DNA of 64,000 bases. It comes from Firmicutes bacterium CAG:884. GTDB lineage: Bacteria > Bacillota_I > Bacilli_A > RF39 > UBA660. The notes under the pieces were generated by a model. That model was not told the DNA's origin. It did not search any database and worked only from the letters and a program-made list of their open reading frames with translations. Positions 60,688-64,000 of this stretch are shown one piece after another. How positions within the stretch are numbered: position 1 is the stretch's first letter; every line of letters begins with the position of its first letter. The DNA lies in the NCBI GenBank assembly GCA_000433875.1, contig HF993346.1, positions 1 through 64,000 of the forward strand, read 5' to 3'. The position numbers were made by a program, and so were the translations under genes.

Positions 60688-61771
60688 ATTTATGTACTAA
60701 TACTTTTGTGCCTACTTTGACATTATTATATATATATTCTGCTACATCGTAAGGTAAATTAACGCATCCGTGGCTTCCGTTTTTCTTATATATTTCACCG
60801 CCAAATTGTTTTCTCCAAGTGGCATCGTGTAAACCGATTCCACCATCAAATGGCATCCAAAAGTCTACGTGTGAATTGTAGTCAGCTCCTTTTAGGTAGC
60901 GGTCTTTTTCTTTGGCATAGATTTTAAAGCTTCCAATGTTTGTTGGTGTGCTATTCTTACCTGTTACGGTTTTTGAGCGCATTAATATGTCATTTTCACA
61001 GTATAGAGAAACTATTTGATCGGTTAAATCAATTTCAATTAATTTTCCTTCTACTTCTTTTAATATATTATTTGCGACATAGCCGGCATATTTATCTGTT
61101 TTAATAAGTGAATAGTCTTTGTTTCTTTCTAATAGATATGCTCCTTCATATTTTTCTAAATAGCCGATTATCGTACCATTTGTGTCATAAATAAAGTCTT
61201 TTTGATTGGCATATACTATTTTTTGGATTGAAACATTTTCTACAGGAAATTGTTTTTTTATTTCTTCGCTATATGATCTTACAAATTCACCGGATACAAA
61301 TCCTATTTTTCCGTTGTATTTTACTACATACCAATTATTGTTTGTGATTGCAATTGGTATAATTTCAGTATTTGCTTTAATTAAATCAATTTTGGTATCA
61401 TATATTGATGGGCCTAGTCTAAAATTAACATTTGCAGTCGTATATAAGATATCTTTAACTTCTGTATATTCATATGGAGAGCATTCATCTTTTTCATTAA
61501 CTTTTACATATTCGTGACTTACATAACCGATTGTATCGTTATATCTAACTAAATCCCAGTTATCGCTTGATAGAATTCTATATGCTGTATCTTTATATTG
61601 AAATAACCCAATTTTATTACTTTTAGTTGATTCACCATATCTTACATTTACATCTGTTTTAGCTTGTACATAATCATTTTCTGTTTTGATATCAGCAAAT
61701 ACATTACTTGTTACAAGTACGCAAGATGCACATAATATAGATAAGGCTTTTTTTCTGATGTTTATTTTCAT
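60686..61771 (-). CDS. L,D-transpeptidase (YkuD) with SH3 domains
   Basis: 361 residues. A signal peptide (about 1-26) is followed by two or three bacterial SH3 units (VNVRYGESTKSNKIGLF, VNFRLGPSIYDTKI, YAGYVANN). The YkuD domain (about 240-361) has IGLHDATWRKQFGG and the catalytic GSHGCVNLP with Cys and His. It forms 3-3 cross-links or attaches proteins to peptidoglycan; the DAP-type MurE in this window fits 3-3 linkage. AGGAG precedes the ATG. Confidence 0.93.
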   Translation of the reverse strand: MKINIRKKALSILCASCVLVTSNVFADIKTENDYVQAKTDVNVRYGESTKSNKIGLFQYKDTAYRILSSDNWDLVRYNDTIGYVSHEYVKVNEKDECSPYEYTEVKDILYTTANVNFRLGPSIYDTKIDLIKANTEIIPIAITNNNWYVVKYNGKIGFVSGEFVRSYSEEIKKQFPVENVSIQKIVYANQKDFIYDTNGTIIGYLEKYEGAYLLERNKDYSLIKTDKYAGYVANNILKEVEGKLIEIDLTDQIVSLYCENDILMRSKTVTGKNSTPTNIGSFKIYAKEKDRYLKGADYNSHVDFWMPFDGGIGLHDATWRKQFGGEIYKKNGSHGCVNLPYDVAEYIYNNVKVGTKVLVHK

Positions 61772-61816
61772 AATAACTCCTCAAGTATTATTATAGTAGT
61801 TTATTTTATAAAAGTC

Positions 61817-61840
61817 AAATAAGCCTAAAAAGGCTTATTT
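61817..61840 (-). terminator. Terminator after the sortase remnant
   Basis: AAATAAGCCT-AAAA-AGGCTTATTT, overlapping the end of the sortase remnant on the minus strand. Confidence 0.75.
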
Positions 61841-62115
61841 ATCATATTACATCTAATTGTTATTCGATTCATTCCATCAGTTGTACAGGTATAAAGTGTT
61901 AAATCAAAATCATTATTTATCATTTCATCAACACTTGTTTGTGGTAGTACAAGGGTTTCTTCTACTTCATATATATATTGATTGTTTAAAACATCTGTGA
62001 ATATTACATAGTCTCCTTGTTTTAATTTGCTTAAATATTTGAAATGTTTTTTATAGGAATGGCCACATATTATCATGTTATTTGTATAAATTGAACCATA
62101 ATACAAACAAGGTGC
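61825..62115 (-). pseudogene. Sortase remnant (C-terminal catalytic half)
   Basis: About 96 codons with the sortase core: LYYGSIYTNNMIICGHSYKK (His), then LKQGDYVIFTD, the LTLYTCTTDG motif (Cys) and RITIRCN (Arg). All three catalytic residues are present, but the membrane anchor and about half the barrel are missing. The frame opens only after a stop, a few codons before this stretch. Its beginning abuts a signal peptidase fragment in a different frame, so both look like parts left by a deletion. Confidence 0.75.
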
Positions 62116-62118
62116 GAT

Positions 62119-62291
62119 ATTGAGGAACCGCTTATTTCAACTACAGGCATAAGTAATGAGGCAATAATAGTTGCTACGGCGACTACTATTATAAGGCCAT
62201 AAATTGTACTCCTTAATATTCTATTATATTTAGATTTGTATGTTTCCCTTTTTAGTTCATTTTCAATATCATTAACATTTAATTTATTCAT
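62119..62291 (-). pseudogene. Signal peptidase I remnant (N-terminal part)
   Basis: The first 58 or so residues match a type I signal peptidase: a charged N-terminus (NELKRETYKSKYNRILRS), one membrane helix (IYGLIIVVAVATIIASLL), and PVVEISGSSI, where the family has the catalytic GSSM motif. The sequence then loses similarity at about 62118, and the frame stops soon after (62073). No catalytic Lys region is left. It overlaps the upstream coiled-coil gene by four bases, so it was once an operon member. Confidence 0.75.
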
Positions 62292-62725
62292 TTTCTTCTA
62301 CCTTTAAATTTTCTTAAATCCTCTACTTTTTCTTTAATTTCCGGATTTTGTTTAACAATATTTTTGACTTCTAATTCAACATTACGAAGAAGCTCATTTG
62401 CTTCCTTTTCTCTCTTTTTGCATTTTCTTTCTGTGTCTTTTAACATTTTATTTGTTTTTTCTTCTAATTCTTTTTCCCCTTTTTCTTTTAATTCTTTTAT
62501 ATTATTTAAATATATTTCGGCAGCTTCTTGCGCAACATTAAATATTCCACTTAATTGAAGTGATGCATCAGCAAGTGAACCGGCATTTTTAAATATTACT
62601 TTTTTTGATTCGAGTTTTTCATTTAATTTTTCAATTTTGTTCTCTAATTCTTCGATTCGTTTTGCTTGTTCAAGTAATATTTCAAGCAATTCTTTTCTGC
62701 TCATCTTTTTAAGTTCCTTATTCAT
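62288..62725 (-). CDS. Coiled-coil protein of unknown function
   Basis: 145 residues, nearly all helical with heptad-like Leu/Ile spacing (LEILLEQAKRIEELENKIEKLNEKL at about 15-40, and again at about 75-135). In the middle lies GSLADASLQLSGIFNVAQEAAEI. No membrane helix or signal is present. It heads a cluster with the signal peptidase and sortase remnants, so it may have served a surface-protein export system (inference). GAGGTGG precedes the ATG. Confidence 0.75.
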   Translation of the reverse strand: MNKELKKMSRKELLEILLEQAKRIEELENKIEKLNEKLESKKVIFKNAGSLADASLQLSGIFNVAQEAAEIYLNNIKELKEKGEKELEEKTNKMLKDTERKCKKREKEANELLRNVELEVKNIVKQNPEIKEKVEDLRKFKGRRK

Positions 62726-62810
62726 TAATAAGCCACCTCTACTTTATCTTATTTGATTTTTTTTAGAATATGTACACTCAAATGTATATATTAACCTCTT
62801 GTGGTTATTT

Positions 62811-62839
62811 ATTATAATCATTGTCAAATTAAAAAGCAA
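62811..62839 (-). promoter_or_regulatory. Promoter of the coiled-coil/signal peptidase cluster
   Basis: On the minus strand, TTGCTT (62839-62834), a 17-base spacer and TATAAT (62816-62811). The leader of about 80 bases includes an AACC/GGTT hairpin. Confidence 0.65.
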
Positions 62840-62896
62840 GTAAAATCTTGAAATTTTTAAAAAAATATTAAAAAAAACGGATTTTTCATACAAAAA

Positions 62897-62917
62897 AGAA
62901 AGAAATTAATTCTTTCT
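62897..62917 (-). terminator. Terminator after spoIVB
   Basis: AGAAAGAA pairs with TTCTTTCT around a five-base loop. The A-run at 62892-62897 is the T-run on the minus strand. Confidence 0.7.
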
Positions 62918-63872
62918 AATTTTCTGCTTCTTCTAACATTGAACCAATATATACACCATATCCTTTTATAGGATTATCAATAATTACGTGAGTAACTGCA
63001 CCAATTATTTTATCGTCTTGTATAATCGGACTACCACTCATTCCTTGCACGATACCACCTGTTTTTTTAATTAGATTTTTATCGGAAATTTCAAATAAAA
63101 TATTTTTGATGTCACCTTTATTTATTCTTTCAATAGTTATATCAAACTCTTCTACTTTTGTCCCATCTAAAACTGTTAATATTTTAGCATTTCCGGTTTT
63201 AATTTCATTAAAGCTTGCTACTTTATATAGTTTTTTATTGGCAATTTTACCTGTATAATTACCAAATATACCTTTGTTTGTATTTTCAAAAACTGATCCA
63301 AGAACACTATCAGAATAGTATCTTGCATTTTTGCTTCCTGGTATTCCTCTTGAACTTACCGTGATTCCGGTTATAGTTGATTCAAAAATGGAACCGCTAT
63401 TTGAATTAAATAACTTTCCTGTAGTCTTTTCAATTATTTCGTGTCCTAAAGCCCCAAATAGTCTTGTTTGTGGATCTATATATGTTAGTGTCCCAATACC
63501 TGTTATACTATCTTTTACATATAAACCCGATTTATATACTCCATTTTCTAATACAATATTCAAATCTGTTTTGTATTCCTTATTACCTCTAATATAGCCA
63601 ACACTTACAACAGATTTGCCTTTAATTGAATCGATAAAATCTGTGCTTGAACTAATACTTTTGTTATTAATTGTATTAATAACATCTCCAACTTGTAAAT
63701 TTATTTTATTTTTCTTATCTAAACTATAAGTTCCAACAACAAGTACACCATTACTATTAACTCTTATACCAACAGTTTCACCGCCAGCATAAATATAATC
63801 TGAATAAGCATATATATTAAATGGTAAAATAACTAGTAGAAGAAGCATAATCAAGGCTTTTTTTAAATGCAC
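62916..63872 (-). CDS. spoIVB: SpoIVB-type serine peptidase (sporulation signalling protease)
   Basis: 318 residues from a GTG behind AGGAG. A signal or anchor helix (about 5-22) is followed by a PDZ domain (about 33-110, with VGDVINTINN) and the S55 peptidase domain. That domain contains LFGALGHEI (H144), the SGSIFESTITGI segment and GIVQGMSGSPII (S279). SpoIVB is secreted from the forespore and triggers processing of pro-sigma-K. Together with sigG it supports sporulation. It is shorter than B. subtilis SpoIVB (about 425 residues), mostly at the N-terminus. Confidence 0.9.
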   Translation of the reverse strand: MHLKKALIMLLLLVILPFNIYAYSDYIYAGGETVGIRVNSNGVLVVGTYSLDKKNKINLQVGDVINTINNKSISSSTDFIDSIKGKSVVSVGYIRGNKEYKTDLNIVLENGVYKSGLYVKDSITGIGTLTYIDPQTRLFGALGHEIIEKTTGKLFNSNSGSIFESTITGITVSSRGIPGSKNARYYSDSVLGSVFENTNKGIFGNYTGKIANKKLYKVASFNEIKTGNAKILTVLDGTKVEEFDITIERINKGDIKNILFEISDKNLIKKTGGIVQGMSGSPIIQDDKIIGAVTHVIIDNPIKGYGVYIGSMLEEAEN

Positions 63873-64000
63873 TATTTCATCTCCTAACAGACTACATTAT
63901 TATTATTTGATTTTTATAATTTTTTATTAATACAAAAACTACCATAATTTTTTGACTTTTTAATTATTTTATCTTTATCTTTTAATTTTATACAAAAAAA

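Noticed and set aside
61825..62291. One sortase gene with a simple frameshift
   Set aside because: The upstream part matches signal peptidase I rather than the N-terminus of a sortase, and the first half of the sortase barrel is missing, so a deletion joining two genes fits better.

Overview
This window is a very AT-rich bacterial chromosome segment using the standard code: TGA is a stop at many gene ends and Trp is TGG. Gene order (secE-nusG-rplKAJL-rsmC-like-rpoBC, rimM-trmD, sigG-ylmC) and extended Shine-Dalgarno sequences of the AGGTGAT or GGAGG type point to a low-GC Bacilli/Mollicutes-related lineage, probably an uncultured gut bacterium of the RF39/Erysipelotrichia kind (inference). 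A sigma-G gene, ylmC, a SpoIVB-type protease and a probable SpoIIM indicate a spore-former or a recent descendant of one. MurE carries the DNPR motif of meso-diaminopimelate-adding enzymes, and a YkuD L,D-transpeptidase is present, so the cell has a DAP-type wall.

Layout. 1-2040: the end of a DUF285 (BspA-like) repeat protein and an IS30-family insertion sequence. 2065-13297: the translation/transcription operon secE-nusG-rplK-rplA-rplJ-rplL-rsmC-like-rpoB-rpoC, with four recognisable promoters and ribosomal-protein leaders. 13334-19400: a DUF285 remnant, a glycosyltransferase, then maf, a pseudopilin, an RNA methyltransferase, rimM, trmD, two unknowns, sigG and ylmC. 19440-24210: an ApbE-like protein, a degenerate MurF-like membrane protein, murE, and a uracil permease behind a switch-like leader. 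24228-31866: a Fic gene between two copies of a hairpin repeat, tRNA-Thr and tRNA-Gln, a metal/arsenic permease-like gene, a MarR-controlled heterodimeric ABC exporter and a CDF transporter. 31950-45172: a full DUF285 surface protein, tcdA, smc, lemA-htpX, cell-surface enzymes, def, a degenerate ABC protein, a sugar transferase, a DUF3048 lipoprotein and a kinase-like protein. 45200-54757: tRNA-Glu, tRNA-Met, a pyrophosphatase, lipoproteins, queH, uppP, holA, rarA and a Xer recombinase. 54898-55509: an AT-rich gap holding a clear dif site. 55510-64000: almost only minus-strand genes (mnmA, SpoIIM-like, mscL, a phosphohexomutase, LysM, YkuD, a signal peptidase/sortase deletion scar, spoIVB).

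The most striking feature is the dif site at 54968-54995. It lies exactly where the gene orientation turns from mainly plus to almost all minus, which marks this as the probable replication terminus and puts the rpl-rpo operon, normally close to the origin, about 45 kb from dif. RpoB also carries natural substitutions at the two main rifampicin-resistance positions. Many genes share a compact layout in which the -10 box lies only 15-22 bases before the start codon.
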